DNA from: Rathayibacter agropyri | GTDB lineage: Bacteria > Actinomycetota > Actinomycetes > Actinomycetales > Microbacteriaceae | NCBI RefSeq assembly: GCF_013249015.1 | Contig: NZ_JABRPL010000004.1 | Span: 62,001 to 126,000 of the forward strand | Direction of reading: 5' to 3' | DNA length: 64,000 nt | Part shown: piece after piece, positions 34,157 through 42,899 of the stretch | Numbering within the stretch: position 1 is the first letter of the stretch | Layout: every line of letters begins with the position of its first letter | Notes under the pieces: generated by a model | The model's input: only the letters and a program-made list of their open reading frames with translations | The model's database searches: none | Told to the model about the DNA's origin: nothing | Position numbers and translations under genes: made by a program

Positions 34157-34336
34157 TGGTAGTGTCGTGCGGGTTTGCTGCCGAGTGCAGCGCGCCCCCC
34201 TGTCGCAGCGGGACGGCCGCACGACCACTGCCGGTAACATCACTACACAAACCCCCGCAAGTCCTCCTGTCCTCATGCCGCCCCGTGCGGTGATCGGATG
34301 CGGATGCTTGCACCTAAGTCCTGAGGAGGACCCACA

Positions 34337-35530
34337 GTGGCTAAGGCCAAGTTCGAGCGGACCAAGCCGCACGTCAACATCGGAACCATCGGTCACGTCG
34401 ACCACGGAAAGACCACGCTCACGGCGGCGATCTCGAAGGTTCTTGCGGACAAGTTCCCGTCCGCGACCAACGTCCAGCGTGACTTCGCGTCGATCGACTC
34501 CGCTCCTGAGGAGCGCCAGCGCGGCATCACGATCAACATCTCGCACGTCGAGTACGAGACGCCGAAGCGCCACTACGCGCACGTCGACGCCCCCGGTCAC
34601 GCTGACTACATCAAGAACATGATCACCGGCGCGGCTCAGATGGACGGCGCGATCCTCGTGGTTGCCGCTACCGACGGCCCGATGGCTCAGACCCGCGAGC
34701 ACGTCCTCCTCGCCAAGCAGGTCGGCGTCCCCTACCTCCTGGTCGCCCTGAACAAGGCCGACATGGTGGACGACGAGGAGATCCTGGAGCTCGTTGAGCT
34801 TGAGGTCCGCGAGCTCCTCTCGTCCCAGGGCTTCCCGGGCGACGACGCTCCGGTCGTCCGTGTCTCCGGCCTTAAGGCCCTCGAGGGCGACGAGGCCTGG
34901 ACCCAGTCGATCCTCGACCTGATGGACGCGGTTGACGAGTCGATCCCGGACCCGGTGCGCGACAAGGACAAGCCGTTCCTCATGCCGATCGAGGACGTCT
35001 TCACGATCACCGGTCGTGGAACCGTCGTCACCGGCCGTGCGGAGCGTGGAACCCTCGCTCTGAACTCCGAGGTCGAGATCGTCGGTATCCGTCCGACGCA
35101 GAAGACCACGGTCACCGGTATCGAGATGTTCCACAAGCAGCTCGACGAGGCCTGGGCCGGCGAGAACTGCGGTCTGCTCCTGCGCGGTACCAAGCGCGAG
35201 GACGTCGAGCGCGGCCAGGTCGTCGTCAAGCCGGGTTCGGTCACGCCGCACACCGACTTCGAGGGCACCGCGTACATCCTGTCGAAGGACGAGGGTGGGC
35301 GTCACAACCCGTTCTACGCGAACTACCGCCCGCAGTTCTACTTCCGCACCACCGACGTCACCGGCGTCATCACGCTGCCTGAGGGCACCGAGATGGTCAT
35401 GCCCGGCGACACCACCGACATGACCGTCGCGCTGATTCAGCCGATCGCCATGGAGGAGGGCCTCGGCTTCGCCATCCGTGAGGGTGGACGCACCGTGGGT
35501 GCCGGAACGGTTACCAAGATCATCAAGTAG
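34337..35530 (+). CDS. tuf: Elongation factor Tu
   Basis: EF-Tu of 397 residues, which brings aminoacyl-tRNA to the ribosome. Start GTG at 34337 after GAGGA gives [21 protein letters not shown]1 [21 protein letters not shown] and NKAD are intact, as are the domain II/III segments ([26 protein letters not shown]). The sequence [19 protein letters not shown] is the kirromycin-site region and looks ordinary. Strong terminator follows; no second tuf is in the window. Confidence 0.98.
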   Translation: MAKAKFERTKPHVNIGTIGHVDHGKTTLTAAISKVLADKFPSATNVQRDFASIDSAPEERQRGITINISHVEYETPKRHYAHVDAPGHADYIKNMITGAAQMDGAILVVAATDGPMAQTREHVLLAKQVGVPYLLVALNKADMVDDEEILELVELEVRELLSSQGFPGDDAPVVRVSGLKALEGDEAWTQSILDLMDAVDESIPDPVRDKDKPFLMPIEDVFTITGRGTVVTGRAERGTLALNSEVEIVGIRPTQKTTVTGIEMFHKQLDEAWAGENCGLLLRGTKREDVERGQVVVKPGSVTPHTDFEGTAYILSKDEGGRHNPFYANYRPQFYFRTTDVTGVITLPEGTEMVMPGDTTDMTVALIQPIAMEEGLGFAIREGGRTVGAGTVTKIIK

Positions 35531-35549
35531 GTCCGTCCTACCGATCTCT

Positions 35550-35588
35550 CGAGAGGGGTCGTCCGCGTTGTGCGGGCGGCCCCTCTCG
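35550..35588 (+). terminator. tuf terminator
   Basis: CGAGAGGGGTCGTCCGC pairs with GCGGGCGGCCCCTCTCG (two mismatches) around a five-base loop, 19 bases after the tuf stop. Ends the str operon. Confidence 0.85.
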
Positions 35589-35633
35589 TCGTTCCCGGTG
35601 TCGTGCAGCGCAGAGCCTGGCTAGCGTGATCGC

Positions 35634-36398
35634 ATGTCCTTCGTGAAGAGCGACCCCGACGCACGCCCGCAGTTTTTCGAGTGGGAGGCAGCCGGCCTCG
35701 ACTGGCTGCGCGAGGCCCGCGGGGGAGCGGCCTGCGTCGACGTGCTCGCGGTCTCGTCGGAGCGGATAGAGCTGGAGGAGGTGCGCTCAGTGCGGCCCAC
35801 GGCCGAAGCGGCACGGGCGTTCGGCCGGGCGCTCGCCCGGACGCACGGCGCCGGGGCGGAGGCGTTCGGCGCCCCTCCCGCGGGCTGGTCCGGTCCCGCC
35901 TACATTGGTCGGCGGTCGATGCCGTGCGAGCCCGAGATGTCCTGGGGGCGCTTCTACGCGGAGCAGCGGGTGCGACCGTTCCTCGCTCCCGCCGTCGACG
36001 CCGGCAACCTCGCCCCGGACGGCGCCCGGACCGTCGAGCGCGCTCTGGACAGGGTGGCAGACGGCGCCCTCGACGATGACTCCGCCCCCGCCAGGATCCA
36101 CGGTGACCTCTGGACCGGCAATGTGCTCTGGTCCGCCAAGGGCGCCGTGCTGATCGATCCCGCCGCGCACGGCGGCCATCGCGAGACCGACCTGGCGATG
36201 CTCGCCCTGTTCGGGGCGCCACACCTTGACGTGATTCTCGAGGGCTACCGCGACGAGCATCCGCTCGCTGCAGGTCTCAAGGAGCGGGTACCGCTGCACC
36301 AGCTCCATCCGCTCGCAGTACACGCTGCCGGTCACGGCCCCTCCTACGGCCGTGCCCTGTCCGAGGCCGCGGCTCGAGTGCTCGCGCTGACGAGCTGA
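35634..36398 (+). CDS. Fructosamine-kinase-family phosphotransferase
   Basis: A 254-residue kinase-fold protein matching fructosamine/ketosamine 3-kinases, which phosphorylate glycated amines for deglycation. The catalytic loop RIHGDLWTGNVLW and metal-binding VLIDPAAHGGHRETDLAML are intact. Other family segments: SMPCEPEMSWGRFYAEQRV and LFGAP. At about 254 residues it is somewhat shorter than typical members (near 290), mainly at the N-terminus. Single gene after tuf. The substrate is inferred from family only. Confidence 0.85.
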   Translation: MSFVKSDPDARPQFFEWEAAGLDWLREARGGAACVDVLAVSSERIELEEVRSVRPTAEAARAFGRALARTHGAGAEAFGAPPAGWSGPAYIGRRSMPCEPEMSWGRFYAEQRVRPFLAPAVDAGNLAPDGARTVERALDRVADGALDDDSAPARIHGDLWTGNVLWSAKGAVLIDPAAHGGHRETDLAMLALFGAPHLDVILEGYRDEHPLAAGLKERVPLHQLHPLAVHAAGHGPSYGRALSEAAARVLALTS

Positions 36399-36482
36399 CC
36401 GGCGCGCCGCCCCATTCGCTCAATTGGTGCGCCACACTGAGGCACGCGTCACTGCCGTGCGCGTCGACAAGGAGGCATCATC

Positions 36483-36692
36483 GTGGATTTCGGGAAGCTT
36501 GGACAGAAGGCCGGCGAACTGCTGAACAGTGAGAAGGCACAGGAGGCGCTTCGGAGCGAGAAGGCCGAGGAGGTCTCTGACCAGGTGCTCGAGAAGACCA
36601 GTGAGATTGCCAGCCGCCTCACCAATGGCCAGTACGACGAGCGCATCGAGGATGTTAAGCGTCAGGCCGACAAGCGCGTGGGGAACGACTGA
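36483..36692 (+). CDS. MT0933/Rv0909-like small antitoxin-type protein
   Basis: A 69-residue charged helical protein starting at GTG 36483 with AAGGAGG about seven bases upstream. Sequence such as DFGKLGQKAGELLNSEKAQEAL and DERIEDVKRQADKRVG resembles the MT0933-like antitoxin family of actinobacteria. In mycobacteria the partner toxin is an SRPBCC-fold protein encoded next door; none is adjacent here, the neighbours being a fructosamine kinase and topoisomerase IB. It may therefore be a solitary member or a general stress protein of similar composition. Assignment is moderate because the sequence is short and low in complexity. Confidence 0.55.
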   Translation: MDFGKLGQKAGELLNSEKAQEALRSEKAEEVSDQVLEKTSEIASRLTNGQYDERIEDVKRQADKRVGND

Positions 36693-36767
36693 CTCCTCTC
36701 CTCGCGCTGATCCGCCCCGGCGTCAAGCGGGTGCGGCCGCCTGCGATGGCACCCTAGGGTCGCAGCG

Positions 36768-37751
36768 ATGGCTGACACTCGTGCTCAACGACTCCGCAGG
36801 ACCGACTCAAGCGGACGTGGCTACACCCGGGTCAGGGCGGGATCCGGGTTCAGTTACCGCGATCCTCGGGGCGCGACGGTCACCGACCAGGAACTGCGCT
36901 CGCGGTTCGATGCGCTGGGTATTCCGCCGGCCTGGAAGGACGTCTGGATCGCGCCGTACCCCAACGGCCACATCCAGGCGATGGGCATCGACGCGGCAGG
37001 GCGGCGGCAGTACATCTACCATCCCACCTGGCGCGAGCAGAAAGACCGGATCAAGTTCGACCGGGCGCTGAGGCTGGCGGAGGCCCTGCCCGGCGCTCGG
37101 CGCGCGGTCACCCTGGCACTGCGATCCGAGGGACCGACGCGCGATCGCGCCCTCGCGACCGCCTTCCGCATGCTCGACACCGGTTCCCTCCGCGTCGGCA
37201 GCGAGCGCTACGCAAAGGAGCACGGCAGCATCGGCCTCTCGACGTTGCTCTGCTCGCACGCGACGACGCACGGCGACCGGGTGGCGCTGGCGTTCCCCGG
37301 CAAGAGCCATCAGGCCTGGACGAGCGAAATTCTCGACCGCGATCTCTCGCGAGTGGTTCGTGCGCTCAAACGCCGCGGCCCGAACGCGCGCCTGCTGGCC
37401 TGGAAGGACGGGCGGGTGTGGCGGCCCATCGGAGCTTCCGAGATCAACGACTACGTGCGCGAGCGCGCCGGCGACGACTTCACCGCGAAGGACTTCCGCA
37501 CACTGCACGGCACGGTCGCCGCCGCCCTGAGCCTCGCCAAGGCAGGCCCGCAGCCCACCCAGCGCGCACGGAACGCTGCAATCGCGCAGGCCATGCGCGA
37601 CGCGTCCGACGTCCTCGGCAACACCCCCACCGTGGCCCGCACCAGCTACGTCGACCCCCGCCTGCTTGACCACTTCCGAGCGGGCGAGACGATCGATCCC
37701 TCCCGCCCCAACTCCGCCGAAACCACAATCCGCGCCCTCCTCTTCGAGTAG
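36768..37751 (+). CDS. DNA topoisomerase IB
   Basis: Poxvirus-like type IB topoisomerase of 327 residues, which relaxes supercoils by transient 3'-phosphotyrosine links. Visible segments: GIPPAWKDVWIAPYPNGHIQAMGID in the N-terminal domain, the catalytic Arg region GSLRVGSERYAKEHGSIGLSTL, KDFRTLHGTVAAA with catalytic Arg and His, and the nucleophile Tyr in ARTSYVDPRLLDHF. Normal length. Not essential in bacteria that also have gyrase and Topo IA. An 80-bp palindromic element begins 12 bases after its stop. Confidence 0.92.
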   Translation: MADTRAQRLRRTDSSGRGYTRVRAGSGFSYRDPRGATVTDQELRSRFDALGIPPAWKDVWIAPYPNGHIQAMGIDAAGRRQYIYHPTWREQKDRIKFDRALRLAEALPGARRAVTLALRSEGPTRDRALATAFRMLDTGSLRVGSERYAKEHGSIGLSTLLCSHATTHGDRVALAFPGKSHQAWTSEILDRDLSRVVRALKRRGPNARLLAWKDGRVWRPIGASEINDYVRERAGDDFTAKDFRTLHGTVAAALSLAKAGPQPTQRARNAAIAQAMRDASDVLGNTPTVARTSYVDPRLLDHFRAGETIDPSRPNSAETTIRALLFE

Positions 37752-37763
37752 CCCTTGTTCTCG

Positions 37764-37843
37764 CGAAATGTCGCGAGATGTGCTCAAACGGTCGAGAGAG
37801 GGCGCCGTGGTGGACGATCTCGACCGCTACGGGCGATCTCGCG
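37764..37843 (-). repeat. 80-bp nested palindromic element, copy 1 (minus orientation)
   Basis: Read on the minus strand: CGCGAGAT (37843-37836), 10 bases, a 9-base inner arm ATCTCGACC on the plus strand at 37817-37825 pairing with GGTCGAGAG at 37790-37798 (8 of 9, extended by one pair outward), an 18-base centre, 10 bases, then ATCTCGCG and the tail ACATTTCG ending at 37764. Outer and inner arms are each self-complementary. Geometry is identical to the copies at 38883 and 61045, but the third base of the inner arm is swapped (A to T) together with its partner, so pairing is kept. Confidence 0.88.
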
Positions 37844-37944
37844 AGGTTCGAGGCCACTCCTCCACATGGAGCGTGGCGGGGCGCTGTCCACAGAGACGCG
37901 GGCGTGGCGAGCGTGAGCAGGAGGTGGCGCGGCAGGGTGCCCTC

Positions 37945-38892
37945 ATGAATCAGATGCCCGACCTCCTCATTGCTCGCGAACTGAGCAGTCTCGGTGCCGA
38001 TGCGCGCCGGCTCCGACCCGACAGATCGAAGGGGCGTCACCGTCGTCTCGCGCCGGGCGTCTTCGTGGAGGCGCGCGCGTTCGGGGAACTCCCCGACCGA
38101 GAGCAGCACCTGCTGAGGGCACGTGCGATCGCCCGAGTGCGCGGCGGCGAGGAGCCGGTCCTCGCTCTGCACTCTGCAGCGGCGGTGTGGGCGCTGCCGC
38201 TCCTCTCGCGCAGCCCTGCCCAGGTGCATCTCCTCGGGGCGCCAGGTGTCGCCGATGGGGTGGACACTGTTCGGCACCGCGAGCGGGTCCGGGACGGCGA
38301 CATCGTCGAGCGCGACGGCCATCTTGTCACCAGCCTTGAGCGGACTGTGCTCGATCTGGCGCGCCTCGCTTCCCGCGAGGACGCGATCAGCGCCATCGAC
38401 CATGCGCTTCACGAGGAGTCGGGCGGGCTCGACAAGGGCGACCTACTCGAGCGAATCGAGGACTTCCGCGGGTACCGCGGAGTCAAGCAGGCGCGCTTCC
38501 TGCTCGCGCTGGGGGAGGGAGCGGCGGGCTCAGCGGGGGAGAGCGTGAGCAGATTGCGGATGGTCGACTGCGGTGTCCCCATGCCGACGCTGCAGAGCAC
38601 TTTCCACGACCATCGCGGCTTCATCGGCAGGGTCGACTTCGACTGGCCGGGCTGCTCGGCTGTCGGCGAGTTCGATGGTCTCGCGAAGTACCGCCAACCC
38701 CGGATGCTCGCGGGTGCGGATCCGGCGGACGTCGTCATCAGGGAAAAGCTCCGCGAGGATCGCCTCCGGGCGCTCGGCCTGCGCGTGATCCGGTGGACCT
38801 TCGCTGATCTCCACGGTCGGCATGCGCTGTGCGCTCTGTTGCGAACCGCAGGCCTGCCGCCCACTCACCGGGGCGTGCCCTCCGCGAGATAG
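37945..38892 (+). CDS. AbiEi-like winged-helix protein with C-terminal nuclease-like domain
   Basis: A 315-residue protein. The N-terminus (DLLIARELSSLGADARRLR ... HRRLAPGVFVEA) resembles the winged-helix domain of AbiEi-type antitoxins, followed by a central region (LALHSAAAVWALPLL, ERTVLDLARLASREDAI). The C-terminal 90 residues resemble the DUF559/Vsr-type restriction-endonuclease fold: VDFDWPG, VGEFDGLAKY with acidic residues and Lys near 241-247, then VIREKLREDRLRALGLRVIRWTFADL. Nuclease activity is an inference. Such genes are frequent, usually solitary, in actinobacteria. It lies between two oppositely oriented 80-bp palindromic elements, and its stop codon (38890-38892) falls inside the second. 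Start ATG at 37945 aligns with the family start; a weak GGCAGGG precedes it. Confidence 0.7.
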   Translation: MNQMPDLLIARELSSLGADARRLRPDRSKGRHRRLAPGVFVEARAFGELPDREQHLLRARAIARVRGGEEPVLALHSAAAVWALPLLSRSPAQVHLLGAPGVADGVDTVRHRERVRDGDIVERDGHLVTSLERTVLDLARLASREDAISAIDHALHEESGGLDKGDLLERIEDFRGYRGVKQARFLLALGEGAAGSAGESVSRLRMVDCGVPMPTLQSTFHDHRGFIGRVDFDWPGCSAVGEFDGLAKYRQPRMLAGADPADVVIREKLREDRLRALGLRVIRWTFADLHGRHALCALLRTAGLPPTHRGVPSAR

Positions 38893-38962
38893 CACGGATC
38901 GGACGAGATTTGGCTCCGTGGCAGGGTATCTCGTCCGCGAAGTGGAATCTCGCGACATTTCG
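38883..38962 (+). repeat. 80-bp nested palindromic element, copy 2 (plus orientation)
   Basis: CGCGAGAT 38883-38890, 10 bases, GGACGAGAT 38901-38909, 18-base centre, ATCTCGTCC 38928-38936, 10 bases, ATCTCGCG 38947-38954 and tail ACATTTCG 38955-38962. Both arm pairs are perfect complements. The element starts within the last codons of the AbiEi/nuclease-like gene. Confidence 0.92.
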
Positions 38963-39384
38963 GGGAGCAGGAGGGCCGGGGCCGGAGACGCGACACGCCC
39001 GGGTTGCACGGGTGGCGCATCTGTGGGAGACTCCTCTAGTTCAAAATTTCTTCCCGCGCGGCCTGCCGCACAAGGAGGAACACTGCCAGGCAGTGCCGAG
39101 ACCGCATCGCGGAGGCTCGACCCGAGAGGGCGGCCCAGCGGGTGCGACGTTGAGGCGGCGGGTAGCAGAACGACAACAACCGACATCTCAACGGGCTCTC
39201 CGTGCGTCGTGCGTTCTGCATGCCGATCGGAGCGCTCCAGGTGCGGTGCTTTTGACAGAAGAACACTGGTTGCACGTATCCGGGTCACCGGAGTTCCTTC
39301 GCGAGCGCGTCCAATGCGAGACGAGTCCGGCTTCGGTCGGGGGAGTCGCGTACGACGCAATAACAAGAGAGTGAGAGATCACAC
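38963..39384 (+). promoter_or_regulatory. S10 operon promoter region and leader
   Basis: Gene-free stretch of 422 bases before rpsJ (492 counting copy 2 of the palindromic element). Promoter candidates: TTGCAC 39004-39009 with GAGACT 39027-39032 (17-base spacer), and TTGACA 39252-39257 with GTATCC 39276-39281 (18-base spacer). Between them lies the AT-rich patch TTCAAAATTTC and a hairpin CACTGCC-A-GGCAGTG at 39081-39095 preceded by GGAGG. No leader peptide is convincing. It may contain an r-protein (L4-type) control site, but I cannot recognise one. Confidence 0.4.
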
Positions 39385-39693
39385 ATGGCGGGACAGAAGA
39401 TCCGCATCCGACTGAAGTCGTACGACCACGAGGTCATCGACACGTCGGCGCGCAAGATCGTCGACACGGTCACCCGTGCCGGCGCCACGGTCGTCGGCCC
39501 CGTGCCGCTGCCAACCGAGAAGAACGTGGTCTGCGTGATCCGTTCGCCTCACAAGTACAAGGACAGCCGCGAGCACTTCGAGATGCGCACCCACAAGCGC
39601 CTCATCGACATCATCGACCCGACGCCCAAGGCGGTCGACTCCCTCATGCGTCTCGACCTGCCGGCCGACGTCAACATCGAGATCAAGCTCTAA
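39385..39693 (+). CDS. rpsJ: 30S ribosomal protein S10
   Basis: S10 (also NusE in antitermination complexes), 102 residues, normal length. Recognised from [55 protein letters not shown] and VNIEIKL. First gene of the S10 operon; the preceding gene is not tuf, unlike in many bacteria, because 3.3 kb of accessory genes lie between. Confidence 0.98.
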   Translation: MAGQKIRIRLKSYDHEVIDTSARKIVDTVTRAGATVVGPVPLPTEKNVVCVIRSPHKYKDSREHFEMRTHKRLIDIIDPTPKAVDSLMRLDLPADVNIEIKL

Positions 39694-39707
39694 GGAGGAG
39701 TGCCACC

Positions 39708-40376
39708 ATGTCTGTCACTGTTTCCCCCACGCTGAAGACCAGCAAGGGCCTCCTCGGCACCAAGCTCGGAATGACCCAGGTCTGGGACGAGAACAACAAG
39801 CTCGTGCCGGTCACCGTCATCGAGATCAGCCCCAACGTCGTGACCCAGGTCCGCACGGAGGAGAAGGACGGCTACACCGCCGTTCAGCTCGCTGCCGGCG
39901 CCGTCGACCCGCGCAAGGTGAACAAGCCCGCCGCCGGTCACTTCGAGGCCGCTGGCGTCACGCCCCGTCGCCACCTCACCGAGGTCCGCACCTCTGACGC
40001 GTCCGACTACTCGGCCGGCCAGGAGCTGACCGTCGATGCCGTCTTCGAGGCCGGCACCAAGGTCGATGTCGTCGGCACCAGCAAGGGCAAGGGCTTCGCC
40101 GGTGTCATGAAGCGTCACAACTTCAAGGGCGTCTCGGCTTCGCACGGTTCGCACCGCAACCATCGCAAGCCCGGCTCCATTGGCGCCTCCTCGACCCCCA
40201 GCCGCGTGTTCAAGGGCATGCGCATGGCCGGTCGCATGGGTGGCGAGCGCGTCACCGTGCTCAACCTCAAGGTGCATTCCGTCGACGCCGAGAAGGGCCT
40301 GCTGCTCGTCAAGGGCGCTGTCCCCGGTGCCCGCGGTCGCCTCGTGTTCGTTCGCAACGCCGTGAAGGGAGCGTAG
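39708..40376 (+). CDS. rplC: 50S ribosomal protein L3
   Basis: L3 of 222 residues, an early assembly protein close to the peptidyl-transferase centre. Family marks: [64 protein letters not shown] and the C-terminal VFVRNAV. AAGGAGGAG precedes the ATG by about six bases, a strong ribosome site. Confidence 0.98.
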   Translation: MSVTVSPTLKTSKGLLGTKLGMTQVWDENNKLVPVTVIEISPNVVTQVRTEEKDGYTAVQLAAGAVDPRKVNKPAAGHFEAAGVTPRRHLTEVRTSDASDYSAGQELTVDAVFEAGTKVDVVGTSKGKGFAGVMKRHNFKGVSASHGSHRNHRKPGSIGASSTPSRVFKGMRMAGRMGGERVTVLNLKVHSVDAEKGLLLVKGAVPGARGRLVFVRNAVKGA

Positions 40377-40380
40377 TTTC

Positions 40381-41043
40381 ATGGCTACCTCTGTCGACAT
40401 CATCGACGTCAAGGGCCAGAAGGCGGGCTCGATCGAGCTTCCCGCCGCGCTCTTCGATGTTCAGACCAACGTCCCTCTGATCCACCAGGTCGTCGTGGCC
40501 CAGCTGGCCGCAGCGCGTCAAGGAACCCACTCCACGAAGAACCGCGGTGAGGTCTCCGGAGCCGGTCGCAAGCCGTTCAAGCAGAAGGGAACCGGTCGCG
40601 CACGTCAGGGCTCGATCCGCGCCCCGCACATGACCGGTGGTGGCGTGGTCCACGGACCGACACCCCGCAACTACTCGCAGCGGACCCCCAAGAAGATGAT
40701 CGCCGCCGCGCTGCTCGGCGCTCTCTCGGATCGCGCGCGCGGTGCCCGCATCCATGTGGTCGAGTCCCTCGCCCTCGGCGACACCCCGAAGACCAAGGAC
40801 GTCCTCGTCCTCCTCGACTCCCTCCAGGTGTCGCGGAACGTCCTCGTGGTCCTCGAGCGCGACGACTTCATCGCCGAGCTCTCGCTTCGCAACGTGCCGT
40901 TCGTGCACATCCTGCCGGCCGACCAGCTCAACGCGTACGACGTGCTCGTCTCCGACGACATCGTGTTCTCGAAGGGCGCGCTCGACGCGTTCATCGCGGC
41001 CAAGTCGGGCGTCGAGTCCAACAAGGAAGAGGTGAACGCATGA
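40381..41043 (+). CDS. rplD: 50S ribosomal protein L4
   Basis: L4 of 220 residues. The exit-tunnel loop is [31 protein letters not shown] in family pattern, intact, so no macrolide-resistance change is obvious. In E. coli L4 also represses the S10 operon; whether it does so here is unknown. Starts four bases after rplC and its stop overlaps the rplW ATG. Confidence 0.97.
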   Translation: MATSVDIIDVKGQKAGSIELPAALFDVQTNVPLIHQVVVAQLAAARQGTHSTKNRGEVSGAGRKPFKQKGTGRARQGSIRAPHMTGGGVVHGPTPRNYSQRTPKKMIAAALLGALSDRARGARIHVVESLALGDTPKTKDVLVLLDSLQVSRNVLVVLERDDFIAELSLRNVPFVHILPADQLNAYDVLVSDDIVFSKGALDAFIAAKSGVESNKEEVNA

Positions 41044-41348
41044 GCCAGTCCGCCGCGTTCAACAAGGACCCCCGCGACGTCATCATCTCCCCGGTGGTCT
41101 CGGAAAAGTCCTACGGCCTGATCGACGAGGGCAAGTACACCTTCGTGGTCGACCCGCGCTCGAACAAGACCGAGATCAAGCTCGCCATCGAGAAGATCTT
41201 CGGCGTCGAGGTCGCATCGATCAACACGCTGAACCGCCAGGGCAAGACCCGCCGCACCAAGTTCGGCACCGGCAAGCGCAAGGACACCAAGCGCGCGATC
41301 GTCACGCTGAAGTCCGGCTCCATCGACATCTTCACGAGCGTCGGCTGA
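41040..41348 (+). CDS. rplW: 50S ribosomal protein L23
   Basis: L23 of 102 residues at the tunnel exit, docking site for trigger factor and SRP. Family marks: [39 protein letters not shown] and [20 protein letters not shown]. The ATG overlaps the rplD stop (ATGA). The stop codon sits in the loop of a small stem TCGGC-TGA-GCCGA at 41341-41353. Confidence 0.97.
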   Translation: MSQSAAFNKDPRDVIISPVVSEKSYGLIDEGKYTFVVDPRSNKTEIKLAIEKIFGVEVASINTLNRQGKTRRTKFGTGKRKDTKRAIVTLKSGSIDIFTSVG

Positions 41349-41375
41349 GCCGAAGAAGCGTAGAGGAAACAGACA

Positions 41376-42215
41376 ATGGCTATTCGTAAGTACAAGCCCA
41401 CGACCCCCGGTCGCCGCGGCTCCAGCGTTGCCGACTTCGCCGAGATCACTCGCTCGACGCCCGAGAAGTCGCTCCTGCGCCCGCTGTCCAAGACCGGTGG
41501 CCGCAACAACTCCGGCCGCATCACGACGCGTCACATCGGTGGTGGCCACAAGCGCCAGTACCGCCTGATCGACTTCCGTCGCAACGACAAGGACGGCGTC
41601 AACGCCAAGGTCGCTCACATCGAGTACGACCCCAACCGCACGGCGCGCATCGCGCTGCTCCACTTCGTGGACGGCACCAAGCGCTACATCCTGGCCCCGA
41701 ACAAGCTCTCGCAGGGCGACATCGTGGAGTCGGGTGCCGGCGCCGACATCAAGCCCGGCAACAATTTGCCGCTGCGTAACATCCCGACCGGTACGGTCAT
41801 CCACGCCATCGAGATCAAGCCGGGAGGCGGCGCCAAGCTCGCCCGCTCGGCCGGCACCTCGGTGCGCCTCGTCGCCAAGGACGGTCCCTACGCGCAGCTC
41901 CGCCTGCCGTCGGGTGAGATCCGCAACGTCGATGCGCGCTGCCGCGCCACGATCGGCGAGGTCGGCAACGCCGAGCAGTCGAACATCAACTGGGGCAAGG
42001 CCGGTCGCATGCGCTGGAAGGGCGTTCGCCCGACCGTCCGCGGCGTCGCGATGAACCCGGTCGACCACCCGCACGGTGGTGGAGAGGGCAAGACGTCCGG
42101 TGGACGCCACCCGGTCAGCCCCTGGGGTCAGTCCGAGGGACGCACCCGTCGCCCCAATAAGGAAAGCGACAAGCTCATCGTTCGCCGCCGCACCGCCGGT
42201 AAGAAGCGCAAGTAG
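41376..42215 (+). CDS. rplB: 50S ribosomal protein L2
   Basis: L2 of 279 residues, one of the most conserved ribosomal proteins, needed for subunit association and peptidyl transfer. Marks: [40 protein letters not shown], and the catalytic-centre loop [20 protein letters not shown] with the conserved histidine. Fully intact. Confidence 0.98.
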   Translation: MAIRKYKPTTPGRRGSSVADFAEITRSTPEKSLLRPLSKTGGRNNSGRITTRHIGGGHKRQYRLIDFRRNDKDGVNAKVAHIEYDPNRTARIALLHFVDGTKRYILAPNKLSQGDIVESGAGADIKPGNNLPLRNIPTGTVIHAIEIKPGGGAKLARSAGTSVRLVAKDGPYAQLRLPSGEIRNVDARCRATIGEVGNAEQSNINWGKAGRMRWKGVRPTVRGVAMNPVDHPHGGGEGKTSGGRHPVSPWGQSEGRTRRPNKESDKLIVRRRTAGKKRK

Positions 42216-42227
42216 GAGTTGTAGAAG

Positions 42228-42509
42228 ATGCCTCGCAGTCTCAAGAAGGGCCCCTTCGTTGACGACCACCTGCTCCGCAAGGTGTTCACCGCTAACGAAG
42301 CCGGCAACAAGAACGTCATCAAGACCTGGTCGCGCCGATCGATGATCATCCCGGCGATGCTGGGTCACACCATCGCGGTCCACGACGGTCGCAAGCACAT
42401 CCCTGTGTTCGTCACCGAGACCATGGTCGGCCACAAGCTCGGCGAGTTCGCCCCTACTCGGACCTTCCGCGGTCACGAGAAGGACGACAAGAAGGGCCGT
42501 CGCCGCTAA
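42228..42509 (+). CDS. rpsS: 30S ribosomal protein S19
   Basis: S19 of 93 residues in the 30S head. Marks: [47 protein letters not shown] and [13 protein letters not shown]. Its TAA stop is exactly the loop of a hairpin with nine-base perfect arms (42499-42519). Confidence 0.98.
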   Translation: MPRSLKKGPFVDDHLLRKVFTANEAGNKNVIKTWSRRSMIIPAMLGHTIAVHDGRKHIPVFVTETMVGHKLGEFAPTRTFRGHEKDDKKGRRR

Positions 42510-42519
42510 GCGGCGACGA
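42499..42519 (+). promoter_or_regulatory. Hairpin with the rpsS stop codon as its loop
   Basis: CGTCGCCGC, then TAA (the rpsS stop), then GCGGCGACG: perfect nine-base arms with a three-base loop. It lies 15 bases before the rplV start in mid-operon. Could act in mRNA processing, pausing or termination-reinitiation. Confidence 0.7.
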
Positions 42520-42533
42520 GAAGGAGGAGAGAA

Positions 42534-42899
42534 ATGGTGGAGTCGATCGCACGCGTGCGACACATCCGCGTCACCCCCCAGAAGGCTCGCCGTGTCGTGA
42601 ACCTGATCCGCGGGAAGCAGGCTCAGGAGGCACTTGCCATCCTGAAGTTCGCGCCGCAGGGCGCGTCCGAGCCCGTCTACAAGCTCGTCGCCTCGGCGAT
42701 GGCCAACGCTCGCGTCAAGGCCGATGCCTCGAACGAGTACCTCGACGACCAGGACCTGTTCGTGTCCCGCGCCTTCGTCGATGAGGGAACCACCCTCAAG
42801 CGATTCCAGCCCCGTGCTCAGGGTCGTGCCTTCCGCATCAACAAGCGCACCAGCCACATCACCGTCGTGCTGGCCACTCCTGAGGAGGGGACCAAGTAA
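42534..42899 (+). CDS. rplV: 50S ribosomal protein L22
   Basis: L22 of 121 residues, lining the exit tunnel. Marks: [25 protein letters not shown], and the beta-hairpin tip region [26 protein letters not shown] without deletion. Strong AAGGAGGAG site upstream. Stop and rpsC start overlap as TAATG. Confidence 0.97.
   Translation: MVESIARVRHIRVTPQKARRVVNLIRGKQAQEALAILKFAPQGASEPVYKLVASAMANARVKADASNEYLDDQDLFVSRAFVDEGTTLKRFQPRAQGRAFRINKRTSHITVVLATPEEGTK

Noticed and set aside
38829-39374. 181-codon frame across the S10 leader as a gene
   Set aside because: It overlaps the preceding gene and the palindromic element, has no ribosome site and no recognisable protein features.
40671-42857. Open frame of 728 codons opposite rplD-rplV
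   Set aside because: Antisense shadow spanning several certain ribosomal-protein genes.
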